The notes under the pieces are model-generated. The model was not told the DNA's origin. It made no database searches and saw nothing but the letters and a program-made list of their open reading frames with translations. Shown in pieces: positions 9,084 through 18,197 of a stretch of 64,000 bases of DNA. The stretch is taken from contig NZ_JARIEA010000045.1 of the NCBI RefSeq assembly GCF_029267015.1, positions 43,770-107,769 of the forward strand, read 5' to 3'. Within the stretch, counting starts at the first letter, position 1. The number at the start of each line of letters is the position of its first letter. Both the position numbers and the translations under genes were made by a program. The DNA is from Sporosarcina ureae (GTDB lineage Bacteria; Bacillota; Bacilli; Bacillales_A; Planococcaceae).

Positions 9084-10466
9084 TTACTTTGCCGTTTCCG
9101 TTGCTTCAAGCAAGGAACGGGCTTTATTGGATGTTTCTTTATACTCTAGTGATGGAACAGAAGCTTCCACTATTCCAGCGCCTGCTTGAACATAAGCTTT
9201 ACCGTCTTTGACAAGCATCGTGCGAATTGTGAGTGCGAAGTCGATATTACCATTCAAACCGATATAACCAATCGCCCCACCGTAAATTCCGCGATGCTGG
9301 TCTTCTAATTCATCAATCATATCCATAGCAGCCGTTTTTGGAGAGCCTGTTACAGTACCAGCAGGCATCGTGGCTTTTAATGCATCCAGTGCATGTAAGC
9401 CTGGAGCAAGGTCACCTATTACTTCAGAAACTAAGTGCATGACGTGTTCATAGCGAACTGTCTCCAAATAATTCGCCACTTCAATTGTTTCTGGACGACA
9501 GATTTGCTGTAGTTCTTTCTTGCTCACTTCAACTAACATATCGTGTTCGGATAGCTCTTTCGGATCATTGCGCAACTCCACTTCAAGTGCTTGATCTTCC
9601 GTTTGATCTCGACCTCTTCTGCGAGTTCCTGCAATAGGATTCGTTAATACTTGCTCTCCCGTAACACGCACTAGACTTTCAGGGGATGTTCCGATGACGG
9701 TATGATCTTCAAACTCCATGTAATACATATACGGAGATGGATTACGTCGGCGTAGTTTACGATACAATGCGAATGGATCACCCGTAATATCCGCTTCCAA
9801 ACGTCGTGACAAAACTACTTGTTCCGCCTGCCCTTCTTTAATTGCATCAATCACAGTCTGGACACGTCGTTCAAACTCTTCTTTTGATATGGCACAACGA
9901 TAATCGGAAAGTGAAACACTATCTTCTTTATCGACTGATCCATTAACGATCATATCTTCAATAGCGTCCAGGTCAGGGGATTCATACACGGGATTTATTT
10001 CTGTATGCAGTAATGTAACCTCATGTAATTCATGATCATAGATGACAACTGTATCGTAAATATTGAAATAGACATCCGGAATCTGGAGATCATCTACTCC
10101 ACGCTGTTCACCATTTCTTGCGGCTCCGTATCCTACATAACCGACCGCACCACCCGTGAACGGGAATCCTGCATCTTCGGTAATACGCGGCATCAGTCGC
10201 TTCAGTAATGTATATAAATCTCCTTCATGCGTATACGTTTTATTCGTCGAGTAGACGATTTCTTCTACTACACCATCCCGACCCCGATAGGCTTTTTGAG
10301 GATTCAGTCCAATGAATGAATAACGCCCTGATCCACCTGCTTGCGAAGAACTTTCCAGCAAGAACTTATGATTCCCTTTTAATCTTCTAAAAATCAATAT
10401 CGGTGTTAAAGAATCTCCTTCAATCTTTCGTGTCGTTACTCGCAAGTTCTTCTGTTCTGTCATCAT
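9084..10466 (-). CDS. trpE: Anthranilate synthase component I
   Basis: About 460 aa; converts chorismate and ammonia (from a glutamine amidotransferase encoded elsewhere) to anthranilate. The C-terminal chorismate-binding domain shows TNPIAGTRRRG, VRYEHVMHLVSEV, the PAGTVTGSPK motif and YGGAIGYIG. The N-terminal LLESS motif is the known tryptophan feedback site, so allosteric inhibition is likely. GAGGAG lies 7 bp before the chosen ATG at 10466; an earlier ATG at 10472 is too close to it. It is the first gene after the T-box leader. Confidence 0.96.
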   Translation of the reverse strand: MMTEQKNLRVTTRKIEGDSLTPILIFRRLKGNHKFLLESSSQAGGSGRYSFIGLNPQKAYRGRDGVVEEIVYSTNKTYTHEGDLYTLLKRLMPRITEDAGFPFTGGAVGYVGYGAARNGEQRGVDDLQIPDVYFNIYDTVVIYDHELHEVTLLHTEINPVYESPDLDAIEDMIVNGSVDKEDSVSLSDYRCAISKEEFERRVQTVIDAIKEGQAEQVVLSRRLEADITGDPFALYRKLRRRNPSPYMYYMEFEDHTVIGTSPESLVRVTGEQVLTNPIAGTRRRGRDQTEDQALEVELRNDPKELSEHDMLVEVSKKELQQICRPETIEVANYLETVRYEHVMHLVSEVIGDLAPGLHALDALKATMPAGTVTGSPKTAAMDMIDELEDQHRGIYGGAIGYIGLNGNIDFALTIRTMLVKDGKAYVQAGAGIVEASVPSLEYKETSNKARSLLEATETAK

Positions 10467-10512
10467 GTTCATTCTCCTCTTCTCTATGGACTGCTGTGTA
10501 ATTTGTGTAATT

Positions 10513-10850
10513 AAATAGAAAAAGCCCTCTGCAAACAGAGCCAGTTAGCCTGTTGCAGAGGACGATTACGTAACCGCGTTGCCACCTCAAATTGAAGCAC
10601 CGAAGCACTCCCACTTTATGTGTTTTCACACTGCTCTTAACGCGAGCAAACGTCTGTTTTTTGTCAAAACAGCTGCCATAAGTCCATTCACGAACGCTGT
10701 GTATCAGTTTCCACCAGCCACTGACTCTCTAGGAAGCACATGCACTCGCTACTCTTCTTATTCATATCTTTTCACTATTCTCTTCTCTACTAACTGATCT
10801 CATCTGCCGAGGACGATTCCGCTACCGAAACCTTCTGTCCCTTAGTTATT
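10513..10850 (-). ncRNA. T-box leader of the trp operon (tryptophan specifier UGG)
   Basis: The transcript reads as a class I T-box. In order it has AGUA and AGAGA plus GGUGGAAACU elements of Stem I, a specifier UGG in GUGAAUGGACUU (plus-strand CCA at 10684-10686), a Stem III-like hairpin, the T-box bulge sequence GAGGUGGCAACGCGGUU (10572-10588) and an intrinsic terminator, CCUCUGCAA...GCAGAGG followed by UUUUU (10518-10561). Uncharged tRNA-Trp should stabilise the antiterminator and switch trpEDCFBA on. A GAGGACGATT block of the antiterminator region recurs near the 5' end (10809-10818). Confidence 0.92.
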
Positions 10851-10856
10851 ACATTT

Positions 10857-10885
10857 ATCTTAATATGCTGAATCTTTAATGTCAA
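10857..10885 (-). promoter_or_regulatory. Promoter of the trp operon
   Basis: On the minus strand TTGACA (10880-10885) is separated by 17 bp from TAAGAT (10857-10862), a good SigA promoter. Initiation near 10850 gives a leader of about 380 nt. The -35 touches the upstream side of the divergent rluF promoter. Confidence 0.75.
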
Positions 10886-10907
10886 CAATTTCTTATAGGA
10901 AAAATGC

Positions 10908-10913
10908 TATAAT
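10908..10913 (+). promoter_or_regulatory. -10 box of the rluF promoter
   Basis: A consensus TATAAT lies 37 bp before the rluF ATG. The -35 is weak (ACAATT at 10885-10890, 17-bp spacer) and overlaps the trp -35 element, so the two divergent promoters probably share polymerase contacts. Confidence 0.5.
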
Positions 10914-10949
10914 TAGCTTATTGTGACAAGTGTGGGGAGGAGAGTCTTT

Positions 10950-11654
10950 ATGCGAATCAATAAATTTCTTAGCGGTGCAGGTATTGTATCTAGACGCGGG
11001 GCAGATCAATGGATTGCTGACGGTCGCGTTAAAATCAATGGTCAGCTCGCAGAACTCGGAAGTAAAGTTGAAGCAAGTGACCAAGTGGTTGTAGATGGCA
11101 AACTGGTTCAACAAGAAGAACAACTAGTGTATATTGCACTCAATAAACCAGTAGGTATTACTAGTACGACAGAGCGCCATATTAAAGGAAATGTTGTAGA
11201 CTTCATTAACCATCCACTGCGAATTTTTCATATCGGTCGATTGGATAAAGATTCAGATGGCTTACTGCTATTAACGAATGACGGTGATATCGTCAATGAA
11301 ATCCTGCGTGAAGAACATGGACACGACAAAGAATATATCGTTACAGTCGATAGTCCAATTACCGCTTCTTTTATCTCACAAATGGAAAGCGGTGTGAAGA
11401 TTCTCGACACCGTAACGAAACCTTGTACGGTGAAGAAACTAGGACCCAAAACTTTTTCCATTATCTTAACGCAAGGTCTAAATCGTCAAATCCGCAGAAT
11501 GTGTGCAGCGCTTGGTTATCATATTCATCGCTTGCAACGGGTACGAATATTAAATATTGAACTGGGTGATCTACCTATTGGTGAATGGCGAGAACTGACT
11601 GATACAGAACGCAAGGAATTATTTAAGACCCTTCAGTATGAACCAAAAAGATAG
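10950..11654 (+). CDS. rluF: 23S rRNA pseudouridine synthase, RluF-like
   Basis: About 234 aa with an N-terminal S4 RNA-binding domain (RINKFLSGAGIVSRRGADQWI) and a RsuA/RluB/E/F-type catalytic domain. The catalytic Asp is in HIGRLDKDSDGLLLLTNDGD, and TQGLNRQIRRMC and GEWRELTD follow. The overall pattern (VGITSTTE.., KEYIVTVD) is closest to RluF, which modifies U2604 of 23S rRNA. The start is taken at 10950 because GGAGGAG lies 9 bp upstream; an in-frame ATG at 10923 precedes that site. It is monocistronic, with a terminator directly after. Confidence 0.9.
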   Translation: MRINKFLSGAGIVSRRGADQWIADGRVKINGQLAELGSKVEASDQVVVDGKLVQQEEQLVYIALNKPVGITSTTERHIKGNVVDFINHPLRIFHIGRLDKDSDGLLLLTNDGDIVNEILREEHGHDKEYIVTVDSPITASFISQMESGVKILDTVTKPCTVKKLGPKTFSIILTQGLNRQIRRMCAALGYHIHRLQRVRILNIELGDLPIGEWRELTDTERKELFKTLQYEPKR

Positions 11655-11656
11655 AA

Positions 11657-11695
11657 AGACTATGGAGGCTTCACGAAGCTTCCGTAGTCTTTTTT
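11657..11695 (+). terminator. Terminator of rluF
   Basis: AGACTATGGAGGCTTC pairs with GAAGCTTCCGTAGTCT (two G-U pairs) and is followed by TTTTTT. Confidence 0.88.
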
Positions 11696-11762
11696 GCTAC
11701 GTTAAATATCACACAACTTATGACACTTCCAATAACCTATATATATTTCTCTTAATAACTAG

Positions 11763-11790
11763 TTCAAAACTCTCTCATTCATGTTATAAT
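11763..11790 (+). promoter_or_regulatory. Probable promoter of the PAS-GGDEF-EAL gene
   Basis: TTCAAA (11763-11768), a 16-bp spacer and TATAAT (11785-11790). The leader would be about 120 nt; no known riboswitch pattern was recognised in it. Confidence 0.5.
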
Positions 11791-11914
11791 CGGACAGATA
11801 AAGTGTATACTTCCGCCTATTAGGTATTTCTATATAACTTCACGACTCTCACACTAACAAGACACAGGACTATTCTATTTCCTATAACTACATTAAATGA
11901 AAGGATGTGCCTTT

Positions 11915-14332
11915 ATGCCGTTACATACTCCTAGTATTTCTCCATATCTGTCTACACTGCTTGATGAGAAATTCTGTATATCCCTTATCGACTTAAGTGG
12001 TCGTCTAACCTATGTAAACCAAAACTTTTGTGAGTTGACGGGTTATGACGAAGACGAATTAATCGGCAGAACATGGGGAAAGTTGAATAGGGGAATCTCT
12101 ACTGAAGATACGCTTTATATGCTTGCAGAACACTTTATGCATGATACCGTCTATCAAGAAGCGATTCAGATTTTTTCCAAGTCCGGTACAGTGCACTGGT
12201 TGGATATCACCATTGTTCCTATTTATGATACCGCTGGAAACTTAACAAATTATCTTTCACTTGATATTGACGTGACTGGATCCAAGCTCGTATCTAACGA
12301 GTACGCTAAAACACGTACCGACTTGCAAAATTTCAAATACGCACTGGACGAATCGGCAGTAGTCGTCATCACCAATCCACAAGGCGTTATTACTTACGTC
12401 AATAACCGCTTCTGCACACTTTCGGAGTATTCACGTAAGGAATTGATCGGCAAGACACATCGGGTAGTTAATTCAGGTACACATCCTAAATGTTTCTTTG
12501 CGAATATGTGGGAAACGATTCAGTCCGGTCAAGTATGGAGGGGGATCATCCGCAATAAATCAAAGTCCGGAAATTTGTATTGGGTTCACACGACGATCGT
12601 TCCGTTCATCGGCTCAGATGGCAAGCCTTTTCAATACATTTCCATACGCCAAGATGTAACATTACAGATGGAAGCGGAAAAATCACTAGAATTGGCATTA
12701 AAAAATGATTTTAGTTTGACTGTGAAAAATCTTCAAAATGCTATTTTTAAATACTGTTTTAATGAAAATAATCAAATTACTATAACTTTACTAGAAGGAA
12801 AAGTAATTGAACAGTTAGGAATTACTGCGGATACTCTAAACCAATTCGTATTGGATAAGAAATTTAATTTTTCTACATTTAAGCGACAACTTTTAGGCGC
12901 TCTACTCGGCCGCGTTGCACAGTTTGAAATTGACTATCAATCTAGAACCTTCCTCGTTTACCTGTCCCCTATTTTCGAAGGGGAAAATGTAATCGAAGTT
13001 GTAGGTACCGCTAGCGATATTACAGACCGCAAAGAAGCTGAACGTTTAGTAGAACATATGGCATTTCACGATCATCTAACCGGCTTGCCAAATAGACGAT
13101 TATTAAAACAAACTGTCGAAGACCTCATCGAGACCCGATTACACAACCGAGAATCGTTCGCTTTGCTTTATATGGATTTAGATCGATTTAAGAATATCAA
13201 TGATTCTATGGGACATTATATTGGAGATCAATTGCTTAAAGCAGTTGGAACAAGATTGCAAACGCTCGTCAGACAAAATGATTTAGTCGGACGACTTAGT
13301 GGTGATGAGTTTCTTATACTATGTTCTTCCACGACAAAACAAGGAGCACAAATGGTTGCCCAGCGAATTGTCAATGAAGTATCGAAGTCTTTCCTCATCG
13401 AAAACTTGGAGATATTTATCGCACCAAGTATCGGGATCAGTATGTTTCCTGAGGACGGCGCACAATATGATACGCTGCTCCGAAATGCAGACTCCGCTAT
13501 GTATTTAGCAAAGCAATCAGGTAAGAGTACCTATCAGTTTTTCACAGAAGAATTATATAAAGATCTAATGGAACGAACATTGATTGAGATGGAATTACGT
13601 CAAGTTCTTCACAAAAAGGAATTGTCGCTACATTATCAACCACAATTTGAATTTGATACTGGAAATATGATTGGCGTAGAGGCTTTGGTCCGTTGGCAGC
13701 ATCCTTCGCGCGGAACAATATCACCAGGACAATTCATTCCGATAGCAGAAGAAACTGGAATGATTCTTCCTATTGGTTTATGGGTGCTTGAAACGGCTTG
13801 TAAACAAGCTAAAGAATGGCAAGACCTCGGTTACACTTCTCTTTTAATGAGTGTCAACGTTTCATTACGTCAGTTTAAGAGTATTAGTTTTGTGGCGGAT
13901 GTCAAAGATACTCTTCATAAAACCGGTCTGCAAGCCCGTTATTTAAATATCGAAATAACGGAAAGTATGACTTCTGACGTGGATTATTGCCAAAACATAT
14001 TACAAGAGCTGCGAGATATCGGTATTAAGATTAGTATCGATGATTTCGGCACAGGCTATTCTTCATTAAGTTATTTGTCCAGGTTCCCTTTAACGCATCT
14101 GAAGATTGACCAATCGTTTGTACGGGAGCTGAGTACCAATTCGTTGATCGTAAAAGCTATTATCGACTTAGCTAAGAACTTACACTTACGGGTGATTGCT
14201 GAAGGGGTAGAAACTTACGAACAAGCTGAATTTCTCAAGACACTCAACTGTGATGAAGCGCAAGGTTTCTTATATTCTAGACCTGTGCCTCCTGACGAAC
14301 TATTACTGTTATTACAAGATATACAAACCTAG
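11915..14332 (+). CDS. PAS-PAS-GGDEF-EAL c-di-GMP turnover protein
   Basis: About 805 aa, no transmembrane segment. Two PAS domains (about residues 15-120 and 140-255; LTYVNQNFCELTGYDEDELIG is diagnostic) are followed by a weaker PAS-like region (to about 375), a GGDEF domain and an EAL domain. The GGDEF motif is RLSGDEF, with Ser in the first position, and an upstream RQND fits an inhibitory RxxD site. The EAL domain keeps VEALVRWQHP, ITESM, DDFGTGYSSLSYL and IAEGVET, so phosphodiesterase activity is expected. AAAGGATG precedes the chosen ATG by 9 bp; an ATG at 11897 is alternative. Whether the cyclase is active cannot be decided from sequence. Confidence 0.93.
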   Translation: MPLHTPSISPYLSTLLDEKFCISLIDLSGRLTYVNQNFCELTGYDEDELIGRTWGKLNRGISTEDTLYMLAEHFMHDTVYQEAIQIFSKSGTVHWLDITIVPIYDTAGNLTNYLSLDIDVTGSKLVSNEYAKTRTDLQNFKYALDESAVVVITNPQGVITYVNNRFCTLSEYSRKELIGKTHRVVNSGTHPKCFFANMWETIQSGQVWRGIIRNKSKSGNLYWVHTTIVPFIGSDGKPFQYISIRQDVTLQMEAEKSLELALKNDFSLTVKNLQNAIFKYCFNENNQITITLLEGKVIEQLGITADTLNQFVLDKKFNFSTFKRQLLGALLGRVAQFEIDYQSRTFLVYLSPIFEGENVIEVVGTASDITDRKEAERLVEHMAFHDHLTGLPNRRLLKQTVEDLIETRLHNRESFALLYMDLDRFKNINDSMGHYIGDQLLKAVGTRLQTLVRQNDLVGRLSGDEFLILCSSTTKQGAQMVAQRIVNEVSKSFLIENLEIFIAPSIGISMFPEDGAQYDTLLRNADSAMYLAKQSGKSTYQFFTEELYKDLMERTLIEMELRQVLHKKELSLHYQPQFEFDTGNMIGVEALVRWQHPSRGTISPGQFIPIAEETGMILPIGLWVLETACKQAKEWQDLGYTSLLMSVNVSLRQFKSISFVADVKDTLHKTGLQARYLNIEITESMTSDVDYCQNILQELRDIGIKISIDDFGTGYSSLSYLSRFPLTHLKIDQSFVRELSTNSLIVKAIIDLAKNLHLRVIAEGVETYEQAEFLKTLNCDEAQGFLYSRPVPPDELLLLLQDIQT

Positions 14333-14335
14333 CAT

Positions 14336-14368
14336 GAGCCGGCTGACTTTCATCTGCCGGCTCTTTTT
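14336..14368 (+). terminator. Terminator of the GGDEF-EAL gene
   Basis: GAGCCGGC (14336-14343) and GCCGGCTC (14356-14363) followed by TTTTT. Confidence 0.9.
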
Positions 14369-14509
14369 ATTATGAAAAATGATATCTGAACTCTTTTTCT
14401 TCAGGTAATTGCAAGAATTATTATTCTTTATATTCGTTTCATGCTATAGTTTTCTTTATATTTTAATTTTTCATCATACATAGACAAGTCTTTACAGGGA
14501 GAGATGTGA

Positions 14510-15811
14510 ATGAGCACTAATCAAATGCGGCACTCCATTACCGCATTGGCAGGATTTCAATGGTTGTTCTTTATGTTCGCTAATACAGTTGTAATTCCGA
14601 TCTCAGTTGGTACTGCTTTTGAGCTTGAGCAGATTGAAATCGTTTCGGCAATACAACGTTCCTTTATTTTTACAGGATTTGCTTGTTTACTGCAAGGAGC
14701 ATTTGGACACCGCTTGGCGTTGTTAGAAGGTCAATCAGGCTTATGGTGGGGTGTCGTGCTCAGCTTGGCAGGGACTGCGAGCGCTATGGGTTTAAGTTTA
14801 ACGACTGTTGGAGGTAGTATTGCAGTCGGCGCCATGATTTCTGGTGTATTGGTAGCTATTCTTGGGACGCTCGGCATGGGAGAAATTCTCAAAAAGTGGT
14901 TCACGCCCACTGTGATGTTCGTATTTCTATTGCTGCTTGCCAATCAATTGATCACGATCTTCCTAAAAGGAATGATTGGTCTAAATGATGGAAATTTCAT
15001 CAGCCTGTCAACGACTCTATTTTCATTTGCTCTAGCAGGTCTGACGATTCTAGTTCATGTGAAAGGAAAAGGAATCATCAGCAGCTTGAATTTACTTATT
15101 GGTATGACAGTCGGATGGATCGGTGCCACACTGTTTTTCCCACAAGAAGCCACTGAAACGATCAAAGCCACTCCATTTATTCAATGGTTTCCTTGGGGTG
15201 AGCCTACACTGGAAATCGGCATCGTTATCACGGTGGTCATTACGGGCTTGTTGAACACGACCAATACCATTGCCACACTAAAAGGTGCGGAAGATATATA
15301 TGAAAAAGAAACTACTAAGAGACAGTATAAAACTTCCTTCTTCATCACGGGAGTATTGAATATTGGAGCCGGAGCATTAGGTCTCGTACCATATGCGCCT
15401 TACGCTTCATCAATCGGCTTTCTACAATCTACTGGAATAAAAGACAGAGCTCCATTTTTCATCGGCTCTATACTGTTCATTGTCCTTGGACTGGTACCGC
15501 CACTCAGTGCATTTTTCTCTACTATCCCACAAAGTGTAGGAAACACCGTGTTATTTGTGGCATATTTGCAGCTATTCCGTTCGGCTTTGCGTAATGTGGA
15601 AGGTTTGACGTTTGAACCTAAAAACATTTATCGCGTCGCATTGCCTGCGCTTCTCGGGTTGTCGATCATGACATTACCAGCCGCAGTGTTCTCTTCTCTT
15701 CCAGAACTCTTACAACCACTTCTTTCTAGTGGCTTACTAGTAGGTATCTTGGCAGCACTCGTGATGGAGTTAATCTTCTGGACTGGTCAACGATTCAGCC
15801 ATGTTATATGA
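14510..15811 (+). CDS. NCS2-family purine/pyrimidine permease (YwdJ-like)
   Basis: A 433-aa polytopic membrane protein (about 12-14 hydrophobic segments) of the nucleobase:cation symporter-2 fold. The GLLNTTNTIATLKG and PYAPYASSIGF regions match the half-helix transport motifs of NCS2, though divergent from classical uracil or xanthine permeases. It is closest in character to B. subtilis YwdJ. AGGGAGAG precedes the ATG. No purine riboswitch was recognised upstream. Gene neighbours give no substrate clue. Confidence 0.75.
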   Translation: MSTNQMRHSITALAGFQWLFFMFANTVVIPISVGTAFELEQIEIVSAIQRSFIFTGFACLLQGAFGHRLALLEGQSGLWWGVVLSLAGTASAMGLSLTTVGGSIAVGAMISGVLVAILGTLGMGEILKKWFTPTVMFVFLLLLANQLITIFLKGMIGLNDGNFISLSTTLFSFALAGLTILVHVKGKGIISSLNLLIGMTVGWIGATLFFPQEATETIKATPFIQWFPWGEPTLEIGIVITVVITGLLNTTNTIATLKGAEDIYEKETTKRQYKTSFFITGVLNIGAGALGLVPYAPYASSIGFLQSTGIKDRAPFFIGSILFIVLGLVPPLSAFFSTIPQSVGNTVLFVAYLQLFRSALRNVEGLTFEPKNIYRVALPALLGLSIMTLPAAVFSSLPELLQPLLSSGLLVGILAALVMELIFWTGQRFSHVI

Positions 15812-15816
15812 ATATG

Positions 15817-15851
15817 CAAACAGCCCTCATCTCATAGATTAGGGCTGTTTG
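15817..15851. terminator. Bidirectional terminator between the permease and the methyltransferase
   Basis: CAAACAGCCCT (15817-15827) pairs with AGGGCTGTTTG (15841-15851). The right arm includes the last codons and stop of the minus-strand gene. T-richness is modest on both sides. Confidence 0.65.
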
Positions 15852-16450
15852 TATGTATACACTAAGAAGCGCTCTGCTTTATCATGGAGTTGCAAATGTG
15901 TAATAGGTATCTCTGCTATTTTCTCGAATGACTGATGGCGATGAAGGAAATAGACATACTCATCAGTCGGATAATATAAAATGATTTCTATGGCACGTGG
16001 TGAGTATTCTGCTGATTTTAGAATTCGCTGAACTACAGACCGAAATATATCAAGAGAGAATGGATTAAAGAAGTAGAACGTTACAGCTTCTGCCGGAATG
16101 ATATAGTTCTCCGCTATACAGCATTCAAATGTAATGGAACCAGGTCTCTTAGGAAACGCTTGTCGGTACTCCATTAAGTTGGTCATGGCATCTCGGTGTA
16201 ACACACTATTCATTTCAATACCTATCGTGTCTAAGCAAAAAAGATGATTCACGTAAAATGGGACTCTTCCTTTTCCGCATCCAAAGTCGATCAAGCTCCC
16301 GTCTTTCAGCAAATCATGGTGGGTAAATAAATAATCTAGCATCTCGTAAGGCGTCGCTTCATAACGATTATAATGTGATGATTGATGAATCCACTCACGA
16401 ACGCCAAGTGTTTTGATGTGCAAGCGTTTATCCATAGACTGCTCTAGCAT
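15839..16450 (-). CDS. SAM-dependent methyltransferase, class I
   Basis: About 203 aa. Motif I of class I methyltransferases is clear (SLIDFGCGKGRVPFY) and is followed by IGIEMN, the acidic end of strand 2 that binds the ribose. FYFFNPFS is a probable motif IV (FFNPF in place of DPPY). The substrate is unknown; the closest feel is the small uncharacterised methyltransferases of Bacillus. The start at 16450 is chosen because GGAAAGGGG lies just upstream; the ATG at 16483 lies before this site. It sits 48 bp downstream of the diguanylate cyclase gene, on the same strand. Confidence 0.8.
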   Translation of the reverse strand: MLEQSMDKRLHIKTLGVREWIHQSSHYNRYEATPYEMLDYLFTHHDLLKDGSLIDFGCGKGRVPFYVNHLFCLDTIGIEMNSVLHRDAMTNLMEYRQAFPKRPGSITFECCIAENYIIPAEAVTFYFFNPFSLDIFRSVVQRILKSAEYSPRAIEIILYYPTDEYVYFLHRHQSFEKIAEIPITHLQLHDKAERFLVYTYKQP

Positions 16451-16498
16451 TTCTCTATCCCCTTTCCTTAGGTACACATTCAAGAAAACCTCGGCATA

Positions 16499-18070
16499 TT
16501 ACTCATGCCGAGGTTCATCGGGAACGACGATGGTCTTATTGCGTCCTGTACGTTTGGCATCATACAGACTTTGATCCGCCAACTCGATTAGACGCGCTGG
16601 ATGATTTGCATGCAGTGGATAAGCAGCGACACCAGCTGATATCGTGATCACTTCACCACAAGGACTGATAGTGTCCTCCAGTTTTTCACGAAGCCGTTCC
16701 GCTGTCAAATAGGCCGTGACCTTGTCTGCTTTCGGTAAAAGAATGACGAATTCTTCTCCACCGAAACGACAACAAATATCTCGATCGCGAACCGTTCGTT
16801 GCATGAAGTCAGCTAAATAGATCAATACTTCGTCACCAACTGAATGACCATAACGATCATTGACACGCTTAAACTTGTCTATATCGAAAATAATGAAAGC
16901 GAATGGTATGTCATCAGCAACCCATTGTGACATGAGGTTATTCATGGTTCGACGATTGGTTAACTTCGTCAGTGGATCTGTTGTTGATTCATGTATAAAA
17001 TAGTTTATCTCTTTTTTAAAGTAATCTAAACTATTCAACACGGCTCCTTTTAACTGCCTTGCTTCATAGTACCAATCTGAGACACTTTCCATTTTTTCTT
17101 TTTGATCTGATTCTATACTGCTTTCCGTATAATATGCTAACCTTTGAAGCGGTAAGGCAATCTTTCTTGAAAAATACCTAACAAGAATTAATGACAGGAG
17201 TAGTAACGGCAATGATTTCCATACCATCTCTATCACCATGTCCTTGGCTGGTGCAACGGAAGTATCTAGTCGTCTCTGAGATACGATTCCCCAATCAGCA
17301 ATTGGTAGATATGCGTATCCTGCCAACATCGGTATTCCTTTCGTGTTAACCAGTTCCAAAGAACCACTATTTCCACTACTTACCTTTTGAACAACGACAT
17401 TACTAGACACATTATCTTTTAAACGTTCTTCAAGCTGATGGTAAATCAATTTGCCTTCCGTATCCACCACATATACATAGGAGCCATCATCATAAAAATG
17501 ATCTCCCAGAATTCGTTCCAACACGTTCGGCTTATGGAGATAGATAGCACCACCTAAAAATCCTTTATACTCCTGATCCACTATTAATGGGACACTGATA
17601 AAAACGATTAGTTCACCAGTGATTCCTACGTAAGGTGGCGATATAGTAGGCTTTTTCTCTTTAATAGCTTGTTGCGCACCGAATGATGTTAACTTTTTCC
17701 CAAGTAGGTCTAGACTTGGTGGAGATACACCTAGTACAACACCTTCTTCAGAAGAAACAGCAACCGAATTGAATGTACTTGTCTGCTGCCTGACACGCTC
17801 TGCTATTTGATTTAACTGCGGTTGTGCTTTTGAATCGTCTAGAAGAGGCAGTACTTCTATCGCATTAGTTTCAAGTGTTTTTAACGTATCACGCAAAAAG
17901 GCATCAGTAGTAGATGACAACTTCTTGGCATATGCGTAGTTCGTTTCCAAGGTCGAGTCTATCAAGGTTTGCTTGTTTACACGATAGCCAACAGTAGTAC
18001 TAGTTAGAAACGTTACAACGATAGCCAAGGTTGCTACGACTTGAATTAAACTTTTCAAGGACCATCTCAT
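16499..18070 (-). CDS. Membrane-bound Cache-GGDEF diguanylate cyclase
   Basis: A 523-aa sensor with an N-terminal transmembrane helix (about 8-28), an extracellular double-Cache-like domain (about 35-275), a second transmembrane helix (about 283-300) and a cytoplasmic GGDEF domain (about 355-515). The active site is RFGGEEFVILLP, and RDRD five residues before it is the RxxD product-inhibition site, so this is a probably active and feedback-regulated cyclase. The Cache fold suggests a small-molecule ligand such as an amino or carboxylic acid. RBS GGAAAGGGG is upstream of the ATG. Confidence 0.92.
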   Translation of the reverse strand: MRWSLKSLIQVVATLAIVVTFLTSTTVGYRVNKQTLIDSTLETNYAYAKKLSSTTDAFLRDTLKTLETNAIEVLPLLDDSKAQPQLNQIAERVRQQTSTFNSVAVSSEEGVVLGVSPPSLDLLGKKLTSFGAQQAIKEKKPTISPPYVGITGELIVFISVPLIVDQEYKGFLGGAIYLHKPNVLERILGDHFYDDGSYVYVVDTEGKLIYHQLEERLKDNVSSNVVVQKVSSGNSGSLELVNTKGIPMLAGYAYLPIADWGIVSQRRLDTSVAPAKDMVIEMVWKSLPLLLLSLILVRYFSRKIALPLQRLAYYTESSIESDQKEKMESVSDWYYEARQLKGAVLNSLDYFKKEINYFIHESTTDPLTKLTNRRTMNNLMSQWVADDIPFAFIIFDIDKFKRVNDRYGHSVGDEVLIYLADFMQRTVRDRDICCRFGGEEFVILLPKADKVTAYLTAERLREKLEDTISPCGEVITISAGVAAYPLHANHPARLIELADQSLYDAKRTGRNKTIVVPDEPRHE

Positions 18071-18197
18071 CTATCTTCTAATCCCCTTTCCTCTATGCTA
18101 CTATTATATCATAAAGGAAGGAAAAGGTAATGAGGTGTTTTAATTCAAAACGTCCAAAGCGTTAAGTAATTTGAACATAATATACTATATGAAAACG

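Noticed and set aside
10420..10629. Possible leader peptide upstream of trpE on the minus strand
   Set aside because: It overlaps the T-box bulge and terminator, and lacks tryptophan clustering; control is explained by the T-box.
10579..10797. Open frame of 72 codons in the trp leader, plus strand
   Set aside because: It lies wholly within the antisense of the T-box RNA and has no ribosome binding site.
14369..14509. Purine riboswitch before the NCS2 permease
   Set aside because: None of the conserved purine-aptamer loop or junction sequences is present in the leader.
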